DNA of 64,000 bases from JBNFVY01 sp049943335 (GTDB lineage: Bacteria; Pseudomonadota; Alphaproteobacteria; Rhodobacterales; Rhodobacteraceae): positions 186,001 through 250,000 of the forward strand of contig NZ_JBNFVY010000002.1 in the NCBI RefSeq assembly GCF_049943335.1, given 5' to 3'. Positions 1 through 9,449 of the stretch are shown piece by piece. Made by a program: the position numbers and the translations under genes. Below the pieces are notes generated by a model. It made no database searches. It was not told where the DNA came from and saw nothing but the letters and a program-made list of their open reading frames with translations. The number at the start of each line of letters is the position of its first letter. Positions within the stretch are counted from its first letter, which is position 1.

Positions 1-1
1 T

Positions 2-295
2 CGCGTACTAGAGGCAAATCCGCGCATCATTCTAGCCAACCAGCCGGTGCGCGGCCTGGACATCGGTGCGGTCAACTACGTGCATTCGCAACTTCTGGCC
101 GCCCGCGACCGGGGCGCGGCAGTGCTGCTGATATCAGAGGACCTAGATGAGATCATGGCCCTGTCAGACGTGATCCACGTCATTTGCGAAGGGCGCCTGT
201 CGCCGGGATTTGCACGTGGAACGATGACGCCGGCCGAAATAGGGGGCTGGATGGCCGGGCAAGGGTTTGAAGAGGAAGCCGCTCATGCGTCTTGA
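2..295 (+). CDS. Nucleoside/purine-type ABC transporter ATP-binding protein (3' end only)
   Basis: The reading frame is open from the window edge, so only the last ~97 residues are present. The fragment begins at the end of the second nucleotide-binding domain: ANQPVRGLD is the D-loop region just after Walker B, and ISEDLDEIMALSD is the segment typical of the second domain of sugar/nucleoside-type (RbsA/BmpA-associated) double ATPases. The stop overlaps the next gene by 11 bases, and two permeases follow, so it powers that importer. Purine or pyrimidine base/nucleoside is the likely substrate because of the deaminase and ureide genes downstream; this is inference, since no binding protein is in view. 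Confidence 0.85.
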   Translation, partial: RVLEANPRIILANQPVRGLDIGAVNYVHSQLLAARDRGAAVLLISEDLDEIMALSDVIHVICEGRLSPGFARGTMTPAEIGGWMAGQGFEEEAAHAS

Positions 296-1334
296 ACCGG
301 TGGCCAACCCCACACTCTGCCGCACGACATTGCCGCCTGTGATCGCCATCGGATCCACCGTGGTGATCGCTTCGCTGTTGGCCATGATTGCAGGGGCCAA
401 TCCGTTTTCGGTGCTTGGCCTGATCCTGAAAGGGGCGTTCGGGACAAAATTCGCCCTTCTTGAAACGCTCAACCGGGCCACGCCACTTATCTTTACCGGG
501 CTTGCCGTGGCCGTCGCCTTCCGGGCGCGTCTGTGGAACATCGGGGCCGAAGCGCAGCTTTATGCCGGCGCGCTCATGACCGTGGTTCTGGGCACCGGCA
601 TGTTGCAGTGGGGGGCCGTCGCGCTGCTACCCGCGCTGGTGGTCGCATCGATGCTTGCGGGTGCGCTGGTGCTTTTGGTGCCGGCCCTTCTCAAGGTGCG
701 TTTCGGTGTCGACGAAGTGGTAACAACCCTGTTGTTCAACTTTATTTTCCTGCTGTTCATCTCGTTGTTGCTGGAAGGACCGCTGAAGGATCCGATGGGC
801 ATGGGATGGCCCAAATCGGCACGTCTTGTGCCCGAAGCACGCCTGCCCCGCATCTTCGAAGGGCTGCGCCTGCACTGGGGCTTCGCGCTGGCCTTGTTTG
901 CCGCGGTCGTCGTGTGGGTGATCGAACGGCGCACAACGCTGGGCTACGAAATGCGCGCCGTGGGCCTCAACCGCGCGGCTGCGGACTTTGCCGGGATTCC
1001 GGTCAACCGCGTGTTGATCAAGACGGCGCTGCTGTCCGGCGGGCTTGCGGCGCTTGCGGGTTTTTCCGAAGTAGCCGGGCTGAAAGGCAGCCTGACGCTC
1101 GATCTTAGCCCGGGCTATGGCTACACCGGCATTACCGTGGCGATGCTGGCGCTTCTCAATCCGCTGGCCGTGGTGGCTGCGGCGTTGTTCGTGGCGGGTA
1201 TCTTTGTCGGCGCCGACAGCATGAGCCGCGCGGTCGAAGTGCCCAGCTATCTTGCCGACATCATGCTGGCGAGCGCACTTCTGCTGATGGTTCTGGCGAT
1301 CCTGCTGACCCGGTTCCGCGTGGTGAGGGAATAG
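285..1334 (+). CDS. ABC transporter permease, nucleoside/BMP type, subunit 1
   Basis: A 349-residue polytopic inner-membrane protein with about nine hydrophobic segments. It belongs to the BPD_transp_2 permease family, like the YufP/NupB subunit of BMP-dependent nucleoside importers. The internal stretch GYEMRAVGLNRAAADFAGIP is the family's cytoplasmic coupling loop to the ATPase. The ATG at 285 is chosen because GAGGAA lies at 272-277 and the start overlaps the ATPase stop; a TTG at 267 is in frame but has no good ribosome site. Three bases separate it from the second permease, so the two form a heterodimeric pore in one operon. Confidence 0.88.
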   Translation: MRLEPVANPTLCRTTLPPVIAIGSTVVIASLLAMIAGANPFSVLGLILKGAFGTKFALLETLNRATPLIFTGLAVAVAFRARLWNIGAEAQLYAGALMTVVLGTGMLQWGAVALLPALVVASMLAGALVLLVPALLKVRFGVDEVVTTLLFNFIFLLFISLLLEGPLKDPMGMGWPKSARLVPEARLPRIFEGLRLHWGFALALFAAVVVWVIERRTTLGYEMRAVGLNRAAADFAGIPVNRVLIKTALLSGGLAALAGFSEVAGLKGSLTLDLSPGYGYTGITVAMLALLNPLAVVAAALFVAGIFVGADSMSRAVEVPSYLADIMLASALLLMVLAILLTRFRVVRE

Positions 1335-1337
1335 CCC

Positions 1338-2282
1338 ATGGACATCCTTGAAATCCTGCTTTCAGCCAGTTTCTGGACCGCCGCGATCCGCATCGCCAGC
1401 CCGCTGATCTTTGCGACCCTGGGCGAGCTGATCTGCGAACGCGCCGGCGTTCTGAACCTGGGGATTGAGGGCATCATGGTCGCCGGGGCCTTTGCGGGAT
1501 GGATGGCGGTCTATTCCGGCACCGGCCTGTGGGCGGGGGTGGCGGTTGCCATGGCGGTGGGAATGCTGTTCGGGTTGATCCACAGCCTTTTGACCGTGCC
1601 GTTCGGCCTGTCGCAGCACGTGGTGGGCCTTGGCGTCACGCTGCTGGCGACATCTTTGACCTATTATTCATATCGCGTCGCCCTGCCCGAGGTGACCAGC
1701 CCGCCCAAGATCGATGCGTTCCAACCATTTGAAGTCCCGCTTCTGTCCGATATTCCGCTGATCGGCCCGGCGCTTTTCGCGCAGACACCTCTGACCTATC
1801 TGGCGTTCATTCTGGTGGGTGTGGTGGCGGTGGTGCTCTATCGTACGCCGCTTGGTCTTGCGCTGCGGGCAGCCGGCGAAAACCCATCGGCTGTCGCGGC
1901 GCAGGGTCTTTCGGTTACCGGAATCCGGATGGGCGCGGTGATCGTGGGCAGCGGGCTGATGGCCGTGGGCGGCGCATTTCTGACCATGTCGGCCTTCGAC
2001 AGCTTCTTCTTTGAAATGGTCAACGGGCGCGGCTGGATCTGCATCGCGCTCGTGGTATTTGGCGCATGGAAACCCGGCAAGGCGCTGTTGGGCGCGATCC
2101 TGTTTGCCGCTTTCGACGCACTTCAGATCCGGGTGCAGCAGACGCCGCTTGGCGCCGATATTCCCTATCAGGTCTTTCTGATGATGCCCTATATCCTGTC
2201 TATTCTGGCGCTCATCGTCATGTCGCGCCGGGCCGAGGTGCCCGCAGCGCTGATGGTGCCATTCAATAAAGGAGAACGCTGA
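1338..2282 (+). CDS. ABC transporter permease, nucleoside/BMP type, subunit 2
   Basis: A 314-residue integral membrane permease, partner of the preceding gene. The N-terminal motif GELICERAGVLNLGIEGIM is highly characteristic of the YufQ/NupC-like second permease of BMP-type nucleoside ABC transporters. The coupling loop GLALRAAGENPSAVAAQG is present around residues 171-188. The stop codon shares its last base with the ATG of the deaminase (TGATG at 2280-2284), so uptake and deamination are translationally coupled. This supports a cytosine-like nucleobase or nucleoside as substrate, but the sequence does not fix the ligand. Confidence 0.88.
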   Translation: MDILEILLSASFWTAAIRIASPLIFATLGELICERAGVLNLGIEGIMVAGAFAGWMAVYSGTGLWAGVAVAMAVGMLFGLIHSLLTVPFGLSQHVVGLGVTLLATSLTYYSYRVALPEVTSPPKIDAFQPFEVPLLSDIPLIGPALFAQTPLTYLAFILVGVVAVVLYRTPLGLALRAAGENPSAVAAQGLSVTGIRMGAVIVGSGLMAVGGAFLTMSAFDSFFFEMVNGRGWICIALVVFGAWKPGKALLGAILFAAFDALQIRVQQTPLGADIPYQVFLMMPYILSILALIVMSRRAEVPAALMVPFNKGER

Positions 2283-3562
2283 TGTTCGATCTCATCGTCA
2301 AAGGCGGCACGTTGCCCGATGGGCGCAGCGCCGATATCGGGATCAAGGGCGAAACGATCACAGCTCTCGAAGACCTGTCCGGCGCCCAAGCCGCCGAGGT
2401 CATCGAGGCGTCGGGCGATCTGGTAAGCCCGCCCTTCGTCGATCCGCATTTCCATCTCGATGCGACGCTTTCTTACGGGCTGCCACGCATCAACGCATCG
2501 GGCACGCTGCTGGAAGGCATCGGGCTGTGGGGGGAACTCAAGCAGATCGTCACCAAGGACGAAATGGTCGAACGCGCCCTGACCTATTGCGATTGGGCTG
2601 TCAGTCAGGGTCTGCTTGCCATCCGCAGTCACGTGGACACCTGCGACGACCGACTGTTGGGCGTCGAAGCGATGCTCGAGGTACGCGATCGTGTCCGCGA
2701 CTATCTCGACCTGCAACTGGTGGCCTTTCCACAAGACGGTTTCTACCGCGACCCGACCGCGCGCGACAACACGATCCGCGCGCTCGACATGGGCGTTGAC
2801 GTGGTGGGGGGAATTCCGCACTTCGAACGCACTATGGCCGATGGGGCGGCATCGATCCGCGAACAGTGTGAACTTGCGGCCGCGCGCGGGCTGATGGTTG
2901 ATCTGCATTGCGATGAAACCGACGACCCGCTCAGCCGTCACATCGAAACCCTGGCATTCGAAGCGCAGCGACTGGGCCTGCAGGGCCGGGTCGCGGGCAG
3001 TCATCTGACGTCGATGCATTCGATGGACAACTACTATGTCTCGAAACTCTTGCCCCTGATGGCCGAAGCCGGGGTCGCGGCCATCCCCAATCCGTTGATC
3101 AATATCACCTTGCAAGGGCGGCACGACAGCTATCCCAAACGGCGCGGCCTGACGCGCGTCAAGGAAATGCAGGCCCACGGCATCACCGTGGGCTGGGGGC
3201 AGGATTGCGTGCTGGATCCGTGGTATTCGCTGGGCACGGCGGATATGCTCGACGTGGCTTTCATGGGCCTGCATGTGGCGCAAATGACCAGCCCCGAGGA
3301 AATGGCGCGCTGTTTCGACATGGTAACCCATCACAATGCCCGTATCCTGGGGCTTCGCGATTATGGCATTGCGCCGGGCAAACGCGCATCGCTGGTCGTG
3401 CTGGACGCCGCCACCCCGATCGAAGCGCTACGCCTGCGTCCAGCGCGCCTTGCCGTGATTTCGAACGGCAAGATCGTCAGCCGGATGCCACGTGAGGATG
3501 CCGCGTTGTCGATCCCGGGCCGCCCTTCGACGGTGCGTCGGCGGCACGCACGCACCAACTAG
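2282..3562 (+). CDS. CodA-like cytosine/5-methylcytosine deaminase (amidohydrolase)
   Basis: A 426-residue amidohydrolase-superfamily protein that aligns along its whole length with E. coli cytosine deaminase CodA. Metal and catalytic residues are conserved: PHFHLD (His56, His58), FPQDG (Gln151, substrate contact), LHCDE (His209, Glu212), GSHLTSMH (His241) and Asp308. The CodA sequence GHDDVFDPW is GQDCVLDPW here, so the residue matching Asp314 of CodA is Cys309. In characterised homologues, loss of that Asp goes with acceptance of 5-methylcytosine. The protein is expected to be cytoplasmic, releasing ammonia from the base brought in by the upstream ABC importer, with which it overlaps by one base. 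Isoguanine or creatinine-like substrates are not excluded. Confidence 0.85.
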   Translation: MFDLIVKGGTLPDGRSADIGIKGETITALEDLSGAQAAEVIEASGDLVSPPFVDPHFHLDATLSYGLPRINASGTLLEGIGLWGELKQIVTKDEMVERALTYCDWAVSQGLLAIRSHVDTCDDRLLGVEAMLEVRDRVRDYLDLQLVAFPQDGFYRDPTARDNTIRALDMGVDVVGGIPHFERTMADGAASIREQCELAAARGLMVDLHCDETDDPLSRHIETLAFEAQRLGLQGRVAGSHLTSMHSMDNYYVSKLLPLMAEAGVAAIPNPLINITLQGRHDSYPKRRGLTRVKEMQAHGITVGWGQDCVLDPWYSLGTADMLDVAFMGLHVAQMTSPEEMARCFDMVTHHNARILGLRDYGIAPGKRASLVVLDAATPIEALRLRPARLAVISNGKIVSRMPREDAALSIPGRPSTVRRRHARTN

Positions 3563-4086
3563 GGGCCGTCAGATCCGCCCTGCGCTGGCTGACCGCGCCC
3601 TGTCATTCAGCCCTTGCGGTTGCCCGATGCCATTTATCCGCGCCGGGCTTTTCCAAGGTCAGCGCGTGTCGGCTTCGCAGCTCATTCGGGTTTCCCGCCC
3701 GGCCCATTTTTGTTGCGCGCAGGTGAAACCGAAGCCGCCCGAGGGGTGCAGCGCAACTGCGCCACGCCTCGCAAATCGCGGTTTTGTTGACCCGGCGAGG
3801 CCCGGTTAGGATGAAAACAAATATTCGGTTCGCGCGCGGCCAAGATGATCTGGCCGGCACGCAACGCGGCCCAGCGTGGGCGCCTGCCCTCAGCGCCAAT
3901 CCATAGCCGCCGCACGACACACGGCGGAAGGTTCGCCCAGACCTGACAGTATTCGCACACCCTTGAAGGTGTATCTTGTTTTTTGAAACAGTTTTGCGCG
4001 CCGTATCTGCTAGAAACGCCATGAACGCCCAATTCCGTGTCCACCCGTACCCGACCGATCCAGCAACGCTGCAAAAGGAAGCCGTC
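3563..4086. other. Intergenic region between deaminase and malate synthase
   Basis: There are 524 bases with no convincing gene. Short frames on both strands lack recognisable motifs or ribosome sites. An in-frame upstream extension of malate synthase back to 3976 is possible but not supported by homology. No good hairpin terminator was seen after the deaminase. The malate synthase promoter presumably lies in the AT-richer part around 3960-4015, but no clean -35/-10 pair could be assigned. Confidence 0.5.
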
Positions 4087-6258
4087 ATGCCAAACCCAAG
4101 CACAGGCCGCGCCTCGAATTCCAAAGGTCAATTGACCGTTGATCCGCAATTGCGCCGGTTTGTCGAGGACGAAGCCCTGGCAGGTTTGGACATCTCGGCC
4201 GATCAATTCTGGGGCGCACTGTCCGATATCGTTCACGAGTTCACGCCGCTCAACCGGGCCCTTTTGCAAAAACGCGACGATCTTCAGGCCCAGATCGACG
4301 CTTGGCACATTGCCAATCGCCAAGGGCCGCACGATCCGAACGGCTACAAGGCCTTTTTGGAAGGGATCGGTTATATCGTGCCAGAGGGTCCGGATTTCGT
4401 GATCGAAACGGAAAACACCGACCCCGAGATTGCATCGGTTCCCGGCCCGCAGCTGGTGGTGCCGTCCGACAATGCACGCTTTGTCCTGAATGCGGCCAAC
4501 GCGCGATGGGGCAGCTTTTACGATTGCCTTTATGGTACCGACGCAATGGGGCCGCCGCCACAGGGCAGAGCATTCGATGACGGGCGCGGCGCACGGGTGG
4601 TGGCGCGGTCTGCGGTGTTTCTCGACGAAATTTTCCCGATCGAGACAACCAGCCACGCCAAAGCATCGCAATATGCCGTGTCCGGGGGTCAACTGCTTGT
4701 GGATGGCTCACCTCTCAAGTCCCCGGGTGCTTTCGCTGGCTACAAGGGCGATCCGCAATCCCCCCAGTCCGTTTTGCTCTGCAACCATGGTCTGCATGTC
4801 GAACTGGTCTTTGATGCCACGCACCCGATCGGGGCGAAATCGCCATCGGGGTTGGCGGATGTTGTGCTTGAATCGGCGATGTCCGCGATCATCGATCTGG
4901 AAGATTCCGTCGCCTGCGTGGATACACAAGACAAGGTTGTGGCCTACCGCAACTGGCTTGGGCTGATGCGCGGCGATCTTGAAGAAACCTTCGACAAGGG
5001 CGGCAAGACGATGACGCGCCGCCTTCACGGCGACCGCCCATTCACTGCGCCCGGTGGCGGATCACTCTCGCTCAAGGGGCGGGCGCTATTGCTGGTGCGC
5101 AATGTGGGCCACCTAATGACGACCCCGGCGGTTCTGGACCGCAATGGCAATGAGGTATTCGAAGGCCTGTTGGACGCGATGATCACTGTGGTGATCGCCA
5201 TGCACGATCTGATCAAGACCGACGGTGCGCGCAATTCGCTCTACGGGTCGGTCTATGTCGTGAAACCCAAGATGCACGGCCCCGAAGAAGTCGCGTTTGC
5301 GAACAAGGTGTTCGGCGCCGTCGAAGATGCACTCAACCTGCCGCGCCATACCGTGAAACTGGGCATCATGGACGAAGAGCGCCGCACAAGCGTGAATCTC
5401 AAGGAATGCATCCGGGCGGCCAAGCATCGGGTTTTCTTTATCAACACCGGCTTTCTTGATCGGACCGGGGACGAGATCCACACCTCGATGGAGGCCGGGC
5501 CATTCAGTCGCAAGGACTTCATCAAGCGCAAGGGATGGATCACCGCCTATGAGGACCAGAACGTCGATATCGGTCTGGAATGCGGCCTGTCGGGCAAGGC
5601 GCAGATCGGCAAAGGCATGTGGACGGTTCCCGACGAAATGGCAGCGATGCTCGAGCAAAAGATCGAACATCCGCGCGCCGGCGCCAATTGTGCCTGGGTG
5701 CCCAACCCCACGGCTGCCACGTTGCACGCCACGCATTATCACAAGGTGGACGTGATGGCAGTGCAAGCGGCGCTGGCCAAGGGTGGGCGCCGCGCTTATG
5801 TCGATGCTCTGCTGGACATACCACTTGCAGCCTACCGCCAGTGGACACCCGAACAAATCCGCCATGAGGTTGAAAACAACGCCCAAGGCATTTTGGGGTA
5901 CGTGGTGCGCTGGATTGATCAGGGCGTGGGGTGTTCCAAGGTGCCGGACATCAACGATGTGGGCCTGATGGAGGACCGCGCGACCTGCCGGATCTCGGCG
6001 CAGCACATAGCAAACTGGCTGCATCATGGGGTCGTGGATCGCCAACAGGTGTCAGAAGTGATGCAGCAGATGGCCCGGGTCGTGGATCGTCAGAATGCAG
6101 ATGATCCGCAATACACGCCGATGGCACCCGGTTTTGACGGGATCGCATACCAGGCCGCATGCGACCTGGTTTTCGAAGGATGCGCCCAACCGTCGGGTTA
6201 TACGGAACCTGTCCTGCATGCCCGGCGGTTGGAATTGAAAGCCAAAATGGCGGGCTGA
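4087..6258 (+). CDS. glcB: Malate synthase G
   Basis: Condenses glyoxylate with acetyl-CoA to malate in the cytoplasm. The 723 residues equal the E. coli GlcB length and the match is end to end: QLVVPSDNARFVLNAANARWGS, the catalytic-core block IIDLEDSVACVD, the RNVGHLMT segment, MGIMDEERRTSVNL, GFLDRTGDE, WVPNPTAATLHA and CSKVPDINDVGLMEDRAT. The ATG at 4087 is chosen because an AAGGAAG ribosome site ends at about 4082 and the length then fits the family; upstream in-frame ATGs add unrelated sequence. Standing next to ureide genes that release glyoxylate, it probably serves as the exit of purine catabolism to the TCA cycle, as well as of glycolate use. Confidence 0.96.
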   Translation: MPNPSTGRASNSKGQLTVDPQLRRFVEDEALAGLDISADQFWGALSDIVHEFTPLNRALLQKRDDLQAQIDAWHIANRQGPHDPNGYKAFLEGIGYIVPEGPDFVIETENTDPEIASVPGPQLVVPSDNARFVLNAANARWGSFYDCLYGTDAMGPPPQGRAFDDGRGARVVARSAVFLDEIFPIETTSHAKASQYAVSGGQLLVDGSPLKSPGAFAGYKGDPQSPQSVLLCNHGLHVELVFDATHPIGAKSPSGLADVVLESAMSAIIDLEDSVACVDTQDKVVAYRNWLGLMRGDLEETFDKGGKTMTRRLHGDRPFTAPGGGSLSLKGRALLLVRNVGHLMTTPAVLDRNGNEVFEGLLDAMITVVIAMHDLIKTDGARNSLYGSVYVVKPKMHGPEEVAFANKVFGAVEDALNLPRHTVKLGIMDEERRTSVNLKECIRAAKHRVFFINTGFLDRTGDEIHTSMEAGPFSRKDFIKRKGWITAYEDQNVDIGLECGLSGKAQIGKGMWTVPDEMAAMLEQKIEHPRAGANCAWVPNPTAATLHATHYHKVDVMAVQAALAKGGRRAYVDALLDIPLAAYRQWTPEQIRHEVENNAQGILGYVVRWIDQGVGCSKVPDINDVGLMEDRATCRISAQHIANWLHHGVVDRQQVSEVMQQMARVVDRQNADDPQYTPMAPGFDGIAYQAACDLVFEGCAQPSGYTEPVLHARRLELKAKMAG

Positions 6259-6428
6259 ACAACCACGAAACGGTTTGGGCGATACGCGCCGCTTGTGGCG
6301 ATAACCTTGCGCGTATAACGCTGATTTTCAAAACTTCCCGAAGAGAGCTGTTGCGTCTTTGCGGGTGGTTGCGCACGGGATCGAAGCGCATATTCCAACC
6401 AAATCGCACGTCGCCGTCAGGAGCATCC

Positions 6429-7262
6429 ATGAGCACCAAGTATTTCGCGCCGCACGGGGGCCATCCGGATCAGAAGCAGCTTGCCACTGATCGCGCCGTC
6501 TTTACGGATGCCTATGCGGTTATCCCGAAAGGCACGATGCGTGACATCGTCACCAGCTTCCTGCCGTTTTGGGACGATACCCGGCTCTGGGTGCTGGCGC
6601 GGCCACTCAGCGGTTTTGCCGAGACCTTTTCGCAATACATCATGGAAGTGCAGCCGGGCGGTGGGTCGGATCGTGCGGAAACCGATCCGGGGGCCGAAGG
6701 GGTTCTGTTCGTCGTCGAAGGGACCGCCACGCTGCAAGTAAACGGACAGACGCACGAAATGACCCCCGGCGGATACGCATACCTGCCGCCCTCAAGCGGC
6801 TGGGTCCTGCGCAATCGCGCCGATGAGGTTTTTCGCTTCCACTGGATACGCAAGACCTACGAGGCGGTAGAGGGCTTGGACACGCCGGACGTTCTTGTGC
6901 TGAATGAAAACGACATCGCGCCAACACCGATGCCTGGCACCGATGGCAAGTGGGCCACCACCCGCTTCGTCGATCCGGCCGATCTGCGGCATGACATGCA
7001 TGTGAACGTCGTTACCTTCGAACCCGGCGCTGTCATCCCCTTCATGGAAACCCATGTGATGGAACACGGGCTTTACGTTCTGGAAGGCAAGGCGGTTTAC
7101 CGTCTGAACACCGACTGGGTCGAGGTCGAGGCAGGCGATTACATGTGGTTGCGCGCCTTCTGCCCGCAGGCCTGCTATGCAGGCGGGCCGGGCCGGTTCC
7201 GCTATCTTCTTTACAAGGACGTCAACCGGCATATGGCACTGCGGCCCGGTGCAACAGCCTGA
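6429..7262 (+). CDS. allE: (S)-ureidoglycine aminohydrolase
   Basis: Converts (S)-2-ureidoglycine to (S)-ureidoglycolate plus ammonia. The 277-residue protein has two cupin barrels: the first contains VEGTATLQVNGQTHEM, and the second contains EPGAVIPFMETHVMEHGLY, where the Glu/His/His set forms the Mn-binding site known in the E. coli YlbA (AllE) family. The ATG at 6429 follows an AGGAG-like sequence at about 6419-6423; a longer upstream frame runs through non-homologous DNA. It lies 170 bases after malate synthase on the same strand and faces the convergent permease gene. Its substrate must come from allantoate amidohydrolase, whose gene is not in the window. Confidence 0.92.
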   Translation: MSTKYFAPHGGHPDQKQLATDRAVFTDAYAVIPKGTMRDIVTSFLPFWDDTRLWVLARPLSGFAETFSQYIMEVQPGGGSDRAETDPGAEGVLFVVEGTATLQVNGQTHEMTPGGYAYLPPSSGWVLRNRADEVFRFHWIRKTYEAVEGLDTPDVLVLNENDIAPTPMPGTDGKWATTRFVDPADLRHDMHVNVVTFEPGAVIPFMETHVMEHGLYVLEGKAVYRLNTDWVEVEAGDYMWLRAFCPQACYAGGPGRFRYLLYKDVNRHMALRPGATA

Positions 7263-7411
7263 CCGCAGCACCCGCGCATCAAGGTTTCGGCCAAGTAACG
7301 CTGCGACCGATCATCAAAGCCAGTTCAAAGGTTGGCGCAATGTCCGCGTGGACCAGCGTCGATACGTTGGCACCGGCCACAACGCCGCGACCAGCGGCCG
7401 CGATGCAGGGG

Positions 7412-7446
7412 CCAAAAAATACAAAGCGGCGCAAGCAATGCGCCGC
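7412..7446 (-). terminator. Rho-independent terminator of the ureide operon
   Basis: Read on the minus strand, a perfect 8-bp stem (GCGGCGCA at 7426-7433 against TGCGCCGC at 7439-7446, 5-base loop) is followed by a T-rich tract at 7412-7425. It lies about 50 bases past the stop of the permease, the last gene of the minus-strand operon. Confidence 0.85.
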
Positions 7447-7493
7447 TCTGCGTTATGTTCGCGATAGACGCTTGGCGCGTCAGCAGATGATCG

Positions 7494-8906
7494 TCAAACG
7501 TGCTCATCCTTTGGGGGATGCACAACCATGCCGGCCAAGGCGTCTTCGGCGCCGCCACCCGGAAGATCTTCGGGCAAGAGCAGGTTCAGAATGATCGCGA
7601 TGAGAGCCGCTGTCAGGATGCCCGACGTGGCCAGAACTTTCAAAGTTCCCGGCAGGTACTGAAGCGCATTCGGCTCAAGCTGCAGCCCCAGACCCAGCGA
7701 CAGCGCAATCGCGAAGATCACCATGTTGCGGCGATTCCAGTTCACGTCCGACAGCATCGAAATGCCGGCGGCAACGACCATGCCAAACATCACGATCACC
7801 CCGCCGCCCAGCACCTCGATCGGGATGGATGAGATCACAGCACCGATTTTCGGGATAAGGCCGCAAATGATCAGGAAGAGCGCGCCAAGGGTCACGACCA
7901 TGCGGCTCATGACACCGGTCATTGCGATAAGGCCCACGTTTTGTGAGAACGACGTATTGGGCAGCGCACCGAACAGGCCCGAAACTGCCGTGCCCAGACC
8001 ATCGGCAAAGGTCGCCCCCTGAATTTCCTTGTCCGTCGCCTCGCGCCCGGCGCCACCTTTGGTGATCGCCGAAACGTCGCCAACGGTTTCAACGGCGGAG
8101 ACAAAGGCCATCGCACAGAAACCGATGATCGCCGCGACCGAGAATTCGATACCAAAATGCAGCGGGTTCGGCAGGGCAAAGGGCGCCGCACGGCTCACGC
8201 TTTCAAGGCTGACCTGGCCCAGAGCAAAAGCGACGATATAGCCGACCACCAAACCGATCAGAACCGCCGAAACCGATAGCATCCCGCGGGCAAAGAAACT
8301 CAGCCCAAGGGTAACAACGATCACCGTTCCGGCCATGAACCAGTTCAGACCAGAGCCATATTCTTCGGTGCCGATTGCTGGCACACCGCCAGCGGCATAC
8401 TGGATGCCGACCTTGACAAGCGCCAGGCCGATCATCGTGACCACAAGCCCGGTAACCAGCGGTGGCAGGGCAAAGCGCAACTTCCCGATGAAGAGCCCCA
8501 GAAAGGCGTGGAACAGGCCGCCCACGACAACGCCGCCCATCAGAACGGCAATGGCGTCCACCCCTTTGCCGGCGACCAGAGGGATCATGATCGGGATAAA
8601 CGCAAAGCTGGTGCCCTGCACGATCGGCAGACGTGCGCCCAACGGGCCGATGCCGATCGACTGGAACAATGTGGCTACGCCAGCAAAGAACATCGACATC
8701 TGGATCATGTAGATCATCTGTGGAAAGTCAGGGCTGTTCGAACCAAAGCCGAAACCCGCTGCCCCGCACACAATGATCGCCGGGGTAACGTTCGATACGA
8801 ACATCGCCAACACGTGTTGGATCCCAAGCGGAACCGCCTTGGCCATTGGCGGGGTGTAATTTGGATCGCGCAGCTGCTCCGGCGTTCCGATGGATGCATC
8901 CGACAT
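7494..8906 (-). CDS. NCS2 xanthine/uracil permease
   Basis: A 470-residue proton-coupled purine/pyrimidine base symporter of the NCS2 (nucleobase-ascorbate transporter) family. It has about 14 hydrophobic helices. Family signatures are visible: SAVETVGDVSAI in the helix 8 region, and FSQNVGLIAMTGVMSR, the Asn-containing motif of helix 9, which is typical of xanthine/urate carriers. It is the last gene of the minus-strand operon that also encodes allantoinase-OHCU decarboxylase and ureidoglycolate lyase, 60 bases after the latter. Its substrate is therefore likely xanthine or urate rather than uracil. An AAGGACAG ribosome site precedes the ATG at 8906. Confidence 0.92.
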   Translation of the reverse strand: MSDASIGTPEQLRDPNYTPPMAKAVPLGIQHVLAMFVSNVTPAIIVCGAAGFGFGSNSPDFPQMIYMIQMSMFFAGVATLFQSIGIGPLGARLPIVQGTSFAFIPIMIPLVAGKGVDAIAVLMGGVVVGGLFHAFLGLFIGKLRFALPPLVTGLVVTMIGLALVKVGIQYAAGGVPAIGTEEYGSGLNWFMAGTVIVVTLGLSFFARGMLSVSAVLIGLVVGYIVAFALGQVSLESVSRAAPFALPNPLHFGIEFSVAAIIGFCAMAFVSAVETVGDVSAITKGGAGREATDKEIQGATFADGLGTAVSGLFGALPNTSFSQNVGLIAMTGVMSRMVVTLGALFLIICGLIPKIGAVISSIPIEVLGGGVIVMFGMVVAAGISMLSDVNWNRRNMVIFAIALSLGLGLQLEPNALQYLPGTLKVLATSGILTAALIAIILNLLLPEDLPGGGAEDALAGMVVHPPKDEHV

Positions 8907-8966
8907 GGCGTCTGTCCTTCCCTAGTGATGCGTGCGCTGGTTCACTATCCGGCGCTTGTTAAAAGT

Positions 8967-9449
8967 TTATCTTACGATGACGTATGGTTCGTCGAACCAA
9001 TGCTCTTCCAGGTTCGGACTGTCATTGACACGGTCAACGACCGCGAAAAGACCGGGGCCCGACAAGGGGCACAGCACCCCGTGCCAGACGTTGCGACCGA
9101 TGTTCACGCCCTGTCCGGAGCCTGCGATAAAGCCACGCGGCCGGTCCGGAACCCCATTGTTGTCCCCAGCCAGCACCACCAGATATTCGCCGTCCTGCAT
9201 TGGCAAAAATGCTTGGCTTCCGAGTGGATGACGCTCCATCATCTCTAGCGTGAACGGCATCGGGAAAGCCGCCGATTTGAAAAGGCTGATCCCGACATCG
9301 CCAGCGATATCAAGCGACGCGCGGTCGTGGAAACGGCCGCAATACCCCCGGTTGATGATCTTGTCCGCTTCCCCGCTTGCGTCAATCAATTCCGCAAGCC
9401 CACGTATGGCGTCTTGCGAGATCGGTGCGGCGGGAACGGTCCGGCTCAT
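8967..9449 (-). CDS. allA: Ureidoglycolate lyase
   Basis: Splits (S)-ureidoglycolate to glyoxylate and urea. The 160-residue length fits AllA, and the family signature MMERHPLGSQAFLPM is present at about residues 70-84. WHGVLCPL, equivalent to the WHHxL active-site segment, also carries a conserved His. The start codon overlaps the stop of the upstream allantoinase-OHCU decarboxylase gene by four bases (ATGA), implying coupled translation. The glyoxylate formed is the substrate of the nearby malate synthase G. Confidence 0.93.
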   Translation of the reverse strand: MSRTVPAAPISQDAIRGLAELIDASGEADKIINRGYCGRFHDRASLDIAGDVGISLFKSAAFPMPFTLEMMERHPLGSQAFLPMQDGEYLVVLAGDNNGVPDRPRGFIAGSGQGVNIGRNVWHGVLCPLSGPGLFAVVDRVNDSPNLEEHWFDEPYVIVR

